Shown one piece after another: positions 1-8,220 of a stretch of 64,000 nt of DNA. This DNA comes from CAWDMW01 sp963803575. GTDB taxonomy: Bacteria; Pseudomonadota; Alphaproteobacteria; Rickettsiales; UBA998. A program made the position numbers and the translations under genes. Each line of letters starts with the position of its first letter. Positions within the stretch are counted from its first letter, which is position 1. The stretch is taken from contig CAWDMW010000002.1 of the NCBI GenBank assembly GCA_963803575.1, forward strand, positions 992,001 through 1,056,000, in the 5' to 3' direction. Below the pieces are notes generated by a model. That model did not search any database. It was given only the letters and a program-made list of their open reading frames with translations, and was not told the origin of the DNA.

Positions 1-1
1 T

Positions 2-433
2 ACAGACGGTCATGTGGATGCGTTCATTACAGGTGTTGGTACTGGCGGCAGCATTACGGGAGTTGGAAAAGTACTGAAAGAAAAGAATCCGGATGTGCGG
101 ATCATTGCGGTAGAGCCGGAAGATAGTCCGGTGCTTTCCGGTGGAGCGCCGGGAGCGCATAAAATTCAGGGAATAGGTGCCGGATTCGTACCAGAAGTCT
201 TGCAGCAGGATGTGATTGACGAAGTGATTACCATCAGCAATGCCCGATCCTTTGAAATTGCACAGCGTGCTGCTCAGCAAGATGGTATTCCGGCAGGCAT
301 CTCTTCGGGTGCTACCATTGCTGCTGCTTTGGAACTGGGCGCGCGCCCGGAAATGAAAGGGAAACGTATTGTGGTGATTGTGGCGTCTATTGCCGAGCGT
401 TATATTTCGACAGACCTGTTCGCCAACCTCTAA
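2..433 (+). CDS. cysK: Cysteine synthase (O-acetylserine sulfhydrylase), 3' part
   Basis: PLP-dependent enzyme that makes cysteine from O-acetylserine and sulfide in the cytoplasm. The gene runs in from the left edge: the reading frame is open from base 2, and the GTG at 14 is an internal Val, not a start. The visible part carries the phosphate-cradle loop GVGTGGSITG, the ISSGA motif that contacts PLP, and the family C-terminus ending in ERYISTDLFANL. About the last 144 residues are present, so the N-terminal half with the PLP lysine is missing. A MoeB/ThiF gene follows after 10 bases, suggesting co-transcription and a shared sulfur-metabolism theme. CysK and CysM are hard to separate from this fragment; CysK fits better. 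Confidence 0.9.
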   Translation, partial: TDGHVDAFITGVGTGGSITGVGKVLKEKNPDVRIIAVEPEDSPVLSGGAPGAHKIQGIGAGFVPEVLQQDVIDEVITISNARSFEIAQRAAQQDGIPAGISSGATIAAALELGARPEMKGKRIVVIVASIAERYISTDLFANL

Positions 434-443
434 GTAACGCCTC

Positions 444-1184
444 ATGCAGGAACACCAGTTGCGGCGCTATGCACGTCACACGATTATGCCTGAGATTGGT
501 AAAGTCGGTCAGCAACAGTTGCTGGATGCCCGTGTGGCCGTCATTGGAGCAGGGGGGCTAGGCGCTTCTGCATTGTCTTATCTGGCCGTATGTGGGGTAG
601 GTACGATTGGTGTGATAGATGATGATGTGGTGGAGTTATCGAACTTAAACCGACAAATCATCCATGAAACAGGAGATATTGGACGCCCCAAAGTGCAAAG
701 CGCGCAGGATCGTTTATCTGAGCTAAACCCTGAAACACAGGTGAACGCCATACAGACACGGCTTGATATGGATAATGCCACATCTCTCCTTGAGTCATAC
801 GATGTGATTGTAGATGGATGCGATAATTTCGATGCGCGCTACATCATTAATCATGCCTGTCGCGCTCTCAACATTCCATGGGTGTATAGTGCAGTGCGTG
901 GATTTGATGCACAGCTTTCTGTCTTCGACCCACGTATTCCTGACGCGCCGTGTTACCAATGTTTGGTGCCAAAAGCACCACCCAACCGTAATGATTGCGC
1001 CGAACGCGGCGTGATTGGTGCGCTGGTCGGGGTTATGGGAAGTATGTTAGCATTAGAGGCCATTAAGTTACTGCTCGGCATTGGATGTAACCTGACAGGT
1101 ACATTGTTGCGATATGATGCGCTGGGTAGCAAGTGGCATAGGTTACAATTATTGCGAGATAAAGCATGTCATGAATGTAGTTAG
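444..1184 (+). CDS. moeB: MoeB/ThiF/HesA family adenylyltransferase
   Basis: E1-like enzyme that adenylates the C-terminal Gly-Gly of a small sulfur-carrier protein (MoaD in molybdopterin, ThiS in thiamine synthesis). The 246 residues show the ATP-binding loop GAGGLG at about 35-40, the DDDVVELSNLNRQ segment, an Asp-rich VDGCDNFDAR stretch, and two Cys pairs, CYQC and CHEC, that would hold zinc. The Cys before AERGVIG is where the family forms its thioester. There is no C-terminal rhodanese domain, unlike eukaryotic MOCS3 and some bacterial MoeZ proteins. It lies directly after cysK. MoeB against ThiF cannot be settled here because no partner sulfur carrier is visible. Confidence 0.85.
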   Translation: MQEHQLRRYARHTIMPEIGKVGQQQLLDARVAVIGAGGLGASALSYLAVCGVGTIGVIDDDVVELSNLNRQIIHETGDIGRPKVQSAQDRLSELNPETQVNAIQTRLDMDNATSLLESYDVIVDGCDNFDARYIINHACRALNIPWVYSAVRGFDAQLSVFDPRIPDAPCYQCLVPKAPPNRNDCAERGVIGALVGVMGSMLALEAIKLLLGIGCNLTGTLLRYDALGSKWHRLQLLRDKACHECS

Positions 1185-1307
1185 TGTCAACACGCCTTAA
1201 CGTATGAAACGATTTAATCAGAGAATACGCATAAATCTTTCTTGTATCCTGATAGCTTGTGTGAAACTATTGCAACCGATCATGCGAGGAAGCGAGGAGT
1301 CCGCCTA

Positions 1308-2021
1308 ATGTCTATTTTATCTACCATTAAAGATGTGATGCTGGTGCGTATCCATCCAAAAGGGAAGCCTATTATCATTGGTATAGCCATTGCCACGGTC
1401 ATTGGCTACCTGCTCTCGGACATATTAGGGAACCTGTTACTGCTTGCCACATTGTTCAGCCTGTATTTCTTTCGCGACCCCGCACGCATGGTGCCACAAA
1501 ATGAAGGGCTGGTGCTTGCCAGCGGAGATGGTGTCATTAGTGATATTCGTGAAGCGACCCTGCCGGTAGAGCTGGGTATCGAGACAGAAGAACCCTACAC
1601 ACGTATTTCCATTTTCCTGAATGTGTTTAACGTCCACGTTAACCGCGTCCCTGTGACAGGTAGTGTGCTGCGTGAGATTTATATTCCGGGTAAGTTTTTT
1701 AATGCTGCACTTGACAAAGCCAGCACAGAAAATGAACGCAGTGTTGCTGCTATCAAAACAGCTGGTGGTGATGTGATTGGCTTCTCTCAAATTGCCGGTT
1801 TGGTTGCACGCCGTATTGTGTGCCAACTCTATGAAGGTGACACACCGCGTCAGGGTGAGCGTTACGGTATTATTCGTTTCGGTAGCCGCTGCGATGTGTA
1901 TGTTCCTTCCCGTTACCGTATCATGGTGGATAAAGGTTCCGTATCAGTAGGAGGCGAAACTATTTTAGCCATGGATACGGATAATTTTGATGCAGATAGC
2001 CTGCACTGGCAACAGCGTTAA
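1308..2021 (+). CDS. psd: Phosphatidylserine decarboxylase, short form
   Basis: Membrane-associated pyruvoyl enzyme converting phosphatidylserine to phosphatidylethanolamine. The ATG at 1308 is chosen over the upstream TTG at 1242 because GAGGAG lies 8 bases ahead of it. The 237-residue product has a hydrophobic hairpin near residues 20-50, the FNVHVNRVPV segment with its conserved His, and the C-terminal RFGSR motif where autocleavage before Ser creates the pyruvoyl group. The short length and RFGSR instead of LGST are typical of the PSD-A type found in alphaproteobacteria. pssA begins two bases after its stop, so substrate-making and substrate-using enzymes are translationally coupled. Confidence 0.93.
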   Translation: MSILSTIKDVMLVRIHPKGKPIIIGIAIATVIGYLLSDILGNLLLLATLFSLYFFRDPARMVPQNEGLVLASGDGVISDIREATLPVELGIETEEPYTRISIFLNVFNVHVNRVPVTGSVLREIYIPGKFFNAALDKASTENERSVAAIKTAGGDVIGFSQIAGLVARRIVCQLYEGDTPRQGERYGIIRFGSRCDVYVPSRYRIMVDKGSVSVGGETILAMDTDNFDADSLHWQQR

Positions 2022-2023
2022 GA

Positions 2024-2782
2024 TTGTTTGTGCGTCGATTACTTCGCTATTTGCCTAACCTGATTACGCTGGGTGCGATGTGCCTTGGCTTCACTGCGTT
2101 GCGGCTCAGTTACATCCGTGAAGATATTTATGTATCCTTGTTGCTGTTGCTTGCAGCAGCATTTCTGGATGGTATTGATGGCAAAGTTGCCCGTAAGCTG
2201 AATGTGCAAAGCCCTGTTGGAGGGCAACTGGACTCTTTGGCAGATTTTCTAAACTTTTGCGTTACACCAGCACTCATTATTTATGAATGGCATTTAAAGG
2301 ATCTGTACTTTTTTGGATGGGCAGCGACTCTGGCATTCTTAACCGGTGGTGCTTATCGCCTGGCACGTTTTAACGTCATGCATACCAAAGGCGCAGAGAA
2401 AGTTGCATCTAACTTCTTTGTGGGTGTACCAACCCCTGCTGGTGCTATTTTGGCTTTCTTACCAATGGTGTTGATGTTGCAGGGATATATCGCTGATAAA
2501 TCCGCCATATTTACGGCAATCTACATTACGTTTGTTGCTGGTTTAATGGTAAGCTATGTTAAAACGCCTTCCAACAAGCTCGTGCGTTTTTCTAGTTTAA
2601 AATCACCCCTCATTGCATCCATAACAATGGCTGTACTGGTGATAGCGGTGATAAGCCCGTTAAATATGTACCTGATTGCCATCACCCTGTATTTTTTGGT
2701 TACCCTCTTTTTGTTTTTTAAAGATGATATGTACCGTAAACATCGCGATAAACGACGCGATAAACGACGTATGAGACTATAG
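2024..2782 (+). CDS. pssA: CDP-diacylglycerol--serine O-phosphatidyltransferase
   Basis: Integral membrane enzyme that joins serine to CDP-diacylglycerol, giving phosphatidylserine for the Psd encoded just upstream. The CDP-alcohol phosphotransferase motif DGx2ARx8Gx3Dx3D is complete from about residue 49 (DGIDGKVAR, then GGQLDSLAD). Several hydrophobic segments follow. The C-terminus is very basic (repeated RDKRR), as expected on the cytoplasmic face. The start is TTG at 2024 or GTG at 2030; both give the same core. The last six bases overlap the convergent dehydrogenase gene. Confidence 0.93.
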   Translation: MFVRRLLRYLPNLITLGAMCLGFTALRLSYIREDIYVSLLLLLAAAFLDGIDGKVARKLNVQSPVGGQLDSLADFLNFCVTPALIIYEWHLKDLYFFGWAATLAFLTGGAYRLARFNVMHTKGAEKVASNFFVGVPTPAGAILAFLPMVLMLQGYIADKSAIFTAIYITFVAGLMVSYVKTPSNKLVRFSSLKSPLIASITMAVLVIAVISPLNMYLIAITLYFLVTLFLFFKDDMYRKHRDKRRDKRRMRL

Positions 2783-3925
2783 CCAGTCCAGATATGTTAG
2801 GCGGTCGCGTGTAAATGGTGCGAGGGACACACATGCATCGTAATCTTCTGCGCTTAAGTCAATATCTTGTGGCACCAGAGGGCATCCCGCGCGCTGAAGG
2901 TAATAGGTTAGGGTTTCTGTGGATAGTAAAGGCGGTAGTGAAGTAGATGGATCTAACTGGATTGTTGCTTCTGGTTTGCAAGCGTAAGCGTTTGTCCATG
3001 CGTTAATTTGCATCTCATCAGCAAACGGACGTAAGTCATTTACTGGAAAAGGTGAGGGGTGGTAATGGTTGCCTAACGTTACTGACTCCTGAATCTTACG
3101 CATCGTTTGCGTTGTTACTGCAATCACTTCACCATGATAATAGCACTCAGCAACTGATGGATAGCGCATTTCCAGCAAATGTGCAATCATATGCTCCCCC
3201 TGACTGGCTGGCGCACTGGAGCCAGCATCCTGCATGGCTGCCCCTGATATGAGCAGTGCCTGCATCAAGGCGTCTATCACTTCGCTGTCACGCAATGTAT
3301 CACTTACCTCAATCGCATTTAGCAGCCCAAATTCTGCCACATACATTTGGTTGAACCACCCTGCATAATCAGGGGTGCCATAAAAACGCTGCGATAGTTG
3401 CACATCTGCCTGAATGGTTGAACGACATAACGTGTCGCCTATACCACTTTGAATCATACGTAAAGGGGCATGGCGTAAGACATCAGTGTCAGCGATACAC
3501 ATAACAGGTGCCGTAGCGCCAAAAGACTGCTTATAGCCATGTGCTTTAAGCGATGCGCTGGAAGAAAGATACCCATTCATCGACGGGGCAGTAGCAACCA
3601 CGCTATACGGTATGTTGCACTGATGTGCGGCATATTTACACAGATCATTAATTGTGCCGCTACCAACCGCCAATATTGCATCATAACGCGCTGCAAGTGT
3701 AGCTAATGCATCAGCATTCGCTTTTGTTGCATGGGGAGGTGTTGCATAATGATGGTGATGCGCGTAAGCGATGGAAAGTGTATTATCCCAATGGCAAGCG
3801 CGCAACGTGTTGGTATCGCTGACAACCAGTAAGGTAGCATGTGGCATAGTCTGTGCTAGCCATGAAGGGATAGCAGGCAATATGCCTGATCCACTATGAC
3901 ATATGGTAGCTAATCTTTGTTTCAT
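2777..3925 (-). CDS. Glycerol-1-phosphate dehydrogenase-like (AraM/EgsA-type) protein
   Basis: Member of the iron/zinc-containing polyol dehydrogenase superfamily, closest by motif to AraM/EgsA enzymes that reduce dihydroxyacetone phosphate to sn-glycerol-1-phosphate. Visible are the NAD-binding AVGSGTINDL loop, the ATAPSMNGYLSS segment, and the metal ligands Asp in SGIGDTLCR, His in SQGEHMIAH and His in YYHGEV. Length near 385 residues matches AraM (394). The ATG at 3925 is preferred because it begins the conserved region; an ATG at 3964 would add 13 residues, and neither has a clear ribosome binding site. It is convergent with psd-pssA. The substrate is inferred, and another polyol phosphate is possible. 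Confidence 0.75.
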   Translation of the reverse strand: MKQRLATICHSGSGILPAIPSWLAQTMPHATLLVVSDTNTLRACHWDNTLSIAYAHHHHYATPPHATKANADALATLAARYDAILAVGSGTINDLCKYAAHQCNIPYSVVATAPSMNGYLSSSASLKAHGYKQSFGATAPVMCIADTDVLRHAPLRMIQSGIGDTLCRSTIQADVQLSQRFYGTPDYAGWFNQMYVAEFGLLNAIEVSDTLRDSEVIDALMQALLISGAAMQDAGSSAPASQGEHMIAHLLEMRYPSVAECYYHGEVIAVTTQTMRKIQESVTLGNHYHPSPFPVNDLRPFADEMQINAWTNAYACKPEATIQLDPSTSLPPLLSTETLTYYLQRAGCPLVPQDIDLSAEDYDACVSLAPFTRDRLTYLDWL

Positions 3926-4033
3926 ATATCGTAGTTTAAACCATATTCTTCGGTCTGTCTGCATCCTCTACACTTAACCGTTCCCAACATACACAGTCAC
4001 ATGTAAATAAGCGCTTAAGTTGCCAGAAACCCG

Positions 4034-5149
4034 ATGAATTTGTTGCTGCGTGAGCTAGGTGCCGTCATACTGAAGGATAGGAAAAACCATGACATCACAC
4101 AACACACCCTCATGAACACGCACTCGCACAGTAAACATGATGCCTATTATGCTGCGCTGGATTTAGGAACGAATAATTGCCGTCTGTTAATCGCGCATCC
4201 AACGTTTCGTACCACAGCTAATGGTCGCAGCTTAAGCGTCGTGGATAGTTATTCGCGTATTGTGCGTTTGGGTGAAGGAATCATTGTTAATGGCCGTTTG
4301 TCCGGGGCTGCCATGGAGCGTACAAAAGAATCGCTCCGTCACTGCGCGCAACGTATGGTGAAATACCCTGTTACACGCAGTCGGTTTGTCGCAACAGAAG
4401 CGTGCAGGCGTGCTTCAAACACGATGGAATTTCTGGAAAGCGTTCGTAGCGAAACAGGTATTGACCTTGAAGTGATCTCTGCGGGAGAAGAAGCACGGCT
4501 TGCCCTGCTTGGTTGCTGCTCGTTACTGGAGCGCGGCGTGCATAAAGCACTGGCATTTGATATTGGTGGCGGTAGTACAGAAGTAATGTGGGTGGAAACT
4601 CCCAGCAGTTACTACATGTCAGACGACCCTGTGTTCCCATTTGTTCCACACATTAAAGGCTGGTTATCCATTCCCCATGGCGTAATGAGCCTATCGGAAG
4701 CAATGGGGGATTCAGCGTATGTGGAATTATTTTACGAGGAAACGGTAGAGCGATTGATGGGCTACCTTATGCCTTTAGCGCGTGAACATAATGTGATTCA
4801 CTGGCTCAATAAAGAAACCACGCAATTGCTTTCCACATCAGGCACCGTCACCACGCTGGCTGCGATATATCTGAACCTCAACCGCTATGAACGTGCGCGG
4901 GTTGACGGAGTCAAGCTATCCGTCAAAGACCTGCAAAACAGCGTACAAGAAATTTTGCATATGCGTCCGTCAGAGCGGTTTATGCATCCGTGTATCGGGC
5001 CAGACAGATGTGACTATATTCTGGCAGGTTGCGCCATTTTTGAAGCTATCGTGCGTACTTTTCCGTTTCACTTCATCACCATTGCTGATCGCGGTGTGCG
5101 TGAAGGCGTAATTATGAATCTCATGACAAGCGAGAGCGCAGCTGCGTGA
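4034..5149 (+). CDS. ppx: Exopolyphosphatase / guanosine pentaphosphatase family protein
   Basis: Ppx/GppA enzymes hydrolyse polyphosphate or convert pppGpp to ppGpp. The ASKHA-fold phosphate loops are clear: ALDLGTNNCRLLIA near residue 41 and FDIGGGSTEV near residue 175, plus the ATEACRRA and ISAGEEARLALLG segments. The GTVTTLAA and ADRGVREG motifs close the second domain. At about 345-371 residues it is the short form without the C-terminal HD-like domain of E. coli Ppx. Start uncertain: ATG 4034 or the internal ATG at 4112, which begins just before the conserved core. rlmE follows after 43 bases, a pairing common in alphaproteobacteria. Confidence 0.88.
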   Translation: MNLLLRELGAVILKDRKNHDITQHTLMNTHSHSKHDAYYAALDLGTNNCRLLIAHPTFRTTANGRSLSVVDSYSRIVRLGEGIIVNGRLSGAAMERTKESLRHCAQRMVKYPVTRSRFVATEACRRASNTMEFLESVRSETGIDLEVISAGEEARLALLGCCSLLERGVHKALAFDIGGGSTEVMWVETPSSYYMSDDPVFPFVPHIKGWLSIPHGVMSLSEAMGDSAYVELFYEETVERLMGYLMPLAREHNVIHWLNKETTQLLSTSGTVTTLAAIYLNLNRYERARVDGVKLSVKDLQNSVQEILHMRPSERFMHPCIGPDRCDYILAGCAIFEAIVRTFPFHFITIADRGVREGVIMNLMTSESAAA

Positions 5150-5192
5150 AGTAACGCTGGCATTATCAGTAACAATACGTTAATTTCTTGGT

Positions 5193-5888
5193 ATGAGTAA
5201 AAACAAATCGTCTAACCCATTTGCGGGTCGTCGTGATTTAACGGTGCGCGTGAAAACAGCACGTGGTCGCAAAACATCCTCCACACGATGGCTGCAACGC
5301 CAGTTAAACGATCCTTACGTCCAGCAGGCTAAACGTGACGGATACCATTCGCGCGCAGCTTACAAAATTATTGAAATTGATGAAAAGTTCCGCCTGTTTA
5401 AACAAGAACAGCATATTGTGGATTTAGGGGCGGCTCCCGGTGGATGGTCACAAGTGGCAGCGCAGCGCGCGCAATCCCCTGCAAGCAACCCGCGTGTGGT
5501 AGCGGTAGATATTTTAGAAATGCCCGTTATTGCAGGGGTGCATACGATGGTTGGTGACATGTATGATGAGGCATTGCCCGCACGAATTACCGAAATGCTT
5601 GGCGCTAAAGCAAATATTGTCATGTCCGACATAGGCCCAAACACCACAGGTCACGCCGCTACAGACCATATTCGTATCGTTCAATTGTGCGAAGCTGCGT
5701 ATGTGTTTGCCTGCGATACCTTAACACAAGGCGGGGCATTTATTTGCAAAGTGCGGCAAGGGGGAACGGAACAGCATTTACTGAAAGACATGAAGCAACG
5801 TTTCGCAAAAGTAGCACATTTTAAACCCGTCTCCAGCCGAAAAGAGTCACCTGAAACCTACGTTGTGGCGACAGGGTTTAAAGGTTAA
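5193..5888 (+). CDS. rlmE: 23S rRNA (uridine-2552-2'-O)-methyltransferase
   Basis: FtsJ/RrmJ-family enzyme that methylates the ribose of U2552 in the ribosomal A-loop using S-adenosylmethionine. The catalytic Lys lies in the SRAAYKI motif (about residue 58), the SAM loop is VDLGAAPGGWSQ near residues 76-87, the catalytic Asp is in SDIGPN, the second Lys in FICKVRQGG and the Glu in ESPETY, completing the K-D-K-E tetrad. The basic N-terminal extension (about 30 residues, RGRKTSSTRW) probably contacts rRNA. 231 residues is normal for the family. An imperfect hairpin follows the stop codon. Confidence 0.95.
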   Translation: MSKNKSSNPFAGRRDLTVRVKTARGRKTSSTRWLQRQLNDPYVQQAKRDGYHSRAAYKIIEIDEKFRLFKQEQHIVDLGAAPGGWSQVAAQRAQSPASNPRVVAVDILEMPVIAGVHTMVGDMYDEALPARITEMLGAKANIVMSDIGPNTTGHAATDHIRIVQLCEAAYVFACDTLTQGGAFICKVRQGGTEQHLLKDMKQRFAKVAHFKPVSSRKESPETYVVATGFKG

Positions 5889-5902
5889 AGGCCGTTAAAA
5901 AG

Positions 5903-5951
5903 AAAGGTTAGGTAATGTGTTTGCTATACACATACATATTACGTAACCTTT
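5903..5951 (+). terminator. Imperfect hairpin after rlmE
   Basis: AAAGGTTA at 5903-5910 pairs with TAACCTTT at 5944-5951, and inside it GTAAT pairs with ATTAC after one mismatch. It lies 15 bases past the rlmE stop. It has no long T-run, so it is a weak or factor-assisted terminator. It also separates rlmE from the convergent ATP-grasp gene and could serve both. Confidence 0.5.
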
Positions 5952-5969
5952 ATAAAGTGAGAGTATTGA

Positions 5970-6764
5970 TTATTCAAATATTGTGTCCACAATCGCTGGA
6001 ATACGCCAAGCTGCGCATCCTGGTCGACTGTTTGCTTCGATGAAAATTAAATCGTTTTCATTTCCGTTATTGTAGACAAAGTCAAACCCGACCAGTCCAA
6101 GTCCAAAAGCTTCAGCACATTTAAGCACGGTTGCTTTTTGTGGTTCGCTTAATTCAATCGGATCGCTTACCCAACCGCCTGATTGAATGTTCGCCTTGAA
6201 CGAGCCTTTAGGTGCAAATCGTTCAAATGCAGTCACAATGTGGTATCTACTCGAGTAAATGTTTTGGGCAACTACCACTCTGAGATCTTTGACAATCTCA
6301 CATGAGACAAACTCCTGAAACAATGAGGGTTTCTCCTTATTTGTTAAAAGCACTCGTCTCAAATCCTCTTGATTCATAGTGAGAAACACTTGTTTCCCTC
6401 CATGTCCAATCTCTGCCTTGACCACTATCGGAAATCCAAAATCTACATTTTTCCAGTTAAATCGTGTTCGTGGGTGCGGTATGCCATGCATTACCGCGAT
6501 GAACGCCGAGTTGACCTTAGATGCAGAGTCAAGAATTCTTCTGCTGGAATTAATCATCCTTGTTTTACGCTCTTCATAGATGCGTAAAACAGGGATTCCC
6601 AGTTCCATCTCCTCTGTAACATCGCCAAAGCGATTAATCACAATATCTGCTTCTGGCAGATGTTGTGAACTACTTCTTACAATTTTTACCTCTCCAAATT
6701 TTCTTAACGGTTCAGCCCATCGTGAATGTGTCTCTAAAGCATGAACCAATATAACAATTTTCAT
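5970..6764 (-). CDS. RimK-like ATP-grasp ligase, function unknown
   Basis: A 264-residue protein with the ATP-grasp fold of the RimK/glutathione-synthetase type, which forms amide bonds through acyl-phosphate intermediates. Seen are the nucleotide-binding segment FPIVVKAEIGHGGKQVFL near residues 129-147, the FQEFV hinge motif, the GLVGFDFVY strand and the Mg-binding IFIEANSRPG near residues 240-250. The N-terminal pre-ATP-grasp domain starts KIVILVHA. It stands alone between rlmE and zapA, with no peptide substrate, exporter or protease next to it, so the substrate cannot be inferred. Its DNA is more AT-rich than its neighbours and it is flanked by hairpins, compatible with acquisition by transfer. 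Confidence 0.72.
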   Translation of the reverse strand: MKIVILVHALETHSRWAEPLRKFGEVKIVRSSSQHLPEADIVINRFGDVTEEMELGIPVLRIYEERKTRMINSSRRILDSASKVNSAFIAVMHGIPHPRTRFNWKNVDFGFPIVVKAEIGHGGKQVFLTMNQEDLRRVLLTNKEKPSLFQEFVSCEIVKDLRVVVAQNIYSSRYHIVTAFERFAPKGSFKANIQSGGWVSDPIELSEPQKATVLKCAEAFGLGLVGFDFVYNNGNENDLIFIEANSRPGCAAWRIPAIVDTIFE

Positions 6765-6771
6765 GTTGCAA

Positions 6772-6789
6772 AAGCATCAATAGATGCTT
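6772..6789. other. Perfect 7-bp inverted repeat between ATP-grasp gene and zapA
   Basis: AAGCATC (6772-6778) and GATGCTT (6783-6789) form a perfect stem with a 4-base loop. On the minus strand it ends 7 bases before the ATP-grasp ATG, where a Shine-Dalgarno site would be expected, and it is followed by four Ts. It could be the terminator of the zapA operon or a translational control hairpin for the ATP-grasp gene. Confidence 0.45.
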
Positions 6790-6858
6790 ACTAAAGTACA
6801 TAAACTAAATACTTATTAATGATACGTGTTTAGTGTTACAGTATAATGACAGCTGCCT

Positions 6859-7230
6859 TTACGGTTTTTCCAGCCCGTGAGTCAGCCGTCCAAGTGTAAC
6901 CGAAATTTCTTTCATTAAGTCGGCCAATTGTTGTTCAGCATGAATCTGGTTGCCGTGAGATAGCACATCGGACAATTCCCGCCCGGACGACATAAACTTT
7001 TCTCGCAGGTCACCTGCTTCCATGCGGGCATCATATAGCTCATCCGCTAAAATCAGTCCAGCCAGCACTAAAGCTGTAGCGTCATCAGCGCGCTTTGTGA
7101 CTGCAGTAACAGATTTGACACGATAATCCAGTTCATCGGCCAGTTGCTGCAAGTGATCCGTCCGGTCTTCTTCGCACATTACGCGGTAGGTACGGTTATT
7201 AATACGTATATCTAAAGGGATCATCGCCAT
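6859..7230 (-). CDS. zapA: Cell division protein ZapA
   Basis: Small cytoplasmic protein that bundles FtsZ filaments at the division ring. The N-terminal globular domain is recognisable (PLDIRINNRTYRVMCEED near residues 5-22, then LQQLADELDYRV), followed by the conserved ALVLAGLILADEL and a long helical, coiled-coil C-terminal half. 123 residues is usual for the alphaproteobacterial form. It lies 15 bases after a coiled-coil gene on the same strand, downstream of ihfA, so division and nucleoid proteins may share a transcript. Confidence 0.87.
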   Translation of the reverse strand: MAMIPLDIRINNRTYRVMCEEDRTDHLQQLADELDYRVKSVTAVTKRADDATALVLAGLILADELYDARMEAGDLREKFMSSGRELSDVLSHGNQIHAEQQLADLMKEISVTLGRLTHGLEKP

Positions 7231-7245
7231 AGTGACACGTATGTA

Positions 7246-7686
7246 TCAGCTCTCGAGTGAGCGATCAAGTGAGCTTAGCACTGATTCCAGTTGCTGGCAC
7301 GTATTTGCATAATCCTGTTGCAACAAGTGGTAATGCTTTTCCATTTCCAGCAATTGTTCAGTCAGCCGTTCAATATCACACTCATATTGTTCGCACACTT
7401 CATGACTTTGCATAAGATGCATTCGTACCTGCTGGAACTCGCTTTCCGAGAATCCTTGCTGTTCCAGCAATGGATCCATAATATAGCACAGCCCAGCTAA
7501 AGTGTCTGTTAAAGACCGAATAAAACCGGCGTTTGGAATATCAGGATATTGATCCAGCAGATCATACACACGATGTGTATGTGTACGCATATCCTGCAAC
7601 AAAGCATAGATGTCGGGAAAAGCAAAATCCTGCACATAAGGAGTACCGTGCTGTTCAGGTTCAATCTGCGGTGCTGGATGATTCAT
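7246..7686 (-). CDS. Coiled-coil protein next to ZapA, unknown
   Basis: I do not recognise a family. The 146-residue acidic protein has an N-terminal third rich in aromatic residues and a C-terminal half (about 85-146) with Leu, Gln and Glu in heptad-like spacing (IERLTEQLLEMEKHYHLLQ), predicting a coiled coil. There is no signal peptide or membrane segment. It precedes zapA by 15 bases on the same strand; small coiled-coil proteins are often encoded beside zapA in alphaproteobacteria, so a cell-division or FtsZ-ring role is plausible but only by association. Confidence 0.6.
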   Translation of the reverse strand: MNHPAPQIEPEQHGTPYVQDFAFPDIYALLQDMRTHTHRVYDLLDQYPDIPNAGFIRSLTDTLAGLCYIMDPLLEQQGFSESEFQQVRMHLMQSHEVCEQYECDIERLTEQLLEMEKHYHLLQQDYANTCQQLESVLSSLDRSLES

Positions 7687-7837
7687 ATAACGTTGTCCAA
7701 GCTTAAGTTATACCCTACAGCATGAATAAAAAACGCGGCTAAATCAAGTAGTCCTTATACCATCCTACATTGCAGTGCAATATTTCAGGTATGTGTGATT
7801 TTTTCTGGTTCAGTGACCTTACCAGTGTGACAACGTG

Positions 7838-8137
7838 TTATGTCAGGTTCTCGTTTATTTTCTGCTTCATAATATTAGAGGGATTAAACGATAGCACGGT
7901 ACGCGGCGTAATAACGACTTCAACCCCTGTTTTTGGATTGCGCCCAACACGTGCTTTCTTATGGCGCAAGCTAAATGTTCCAAATGATGCCAGCTTTACC
8001 GGATCATGGTTGGCTAAAGAATTACTAATCTCTTCAAAAAATACGTCTACCATGTCGCTTGCATCATGCATGGAAACGCGCAGCTCGCGGTAAACAGCAT
8101 CAGCAAGATCGGCACGCGTAACGGTTTGTTGTGACAT
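7838..8137 (-). CDS. ihfA: Integration host factor subunit alpha
   Basis: DNA-bending protein that pairs with IHF-beta. The 99 residues contain the DNABII signature from about residue 46 (VKLASFGTFSLRHKKAR, then GRNPKTGVEV). The following ITPRTVLSFNPSNIMK segment is the IHF-alpha version rather than the HU version. AGGAG lies about 11 bases before the ATG. It closes the rpmF-plsX-fabH-ihfA run seen in many alphaproteobacteria. Confidence 0.92.
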   Translation of the reverse strand: MSQQTVTRADLADAVYRELRVSMHDASDMVDVFFEEISNSLANHDPVKLASFGTFSLRHKKARVGRNPKTGVEVVITPRTVLSFNPSNIMKQKINENLT

Positions 8138-8220
8138 AAAATGATTGGCTCCTGAGTTAAATCATGGTTAAAGAATGAATCTGTCAATACATAAGAAAGC
8201 ATTTGCTATTTGGCAAGGTC

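Noticed and set aside
6765..6858. 6S RNA downstream of zapA
   Set aside because: The gap is only 94 bases, too short for 6S RNA, and the fold is not seen.
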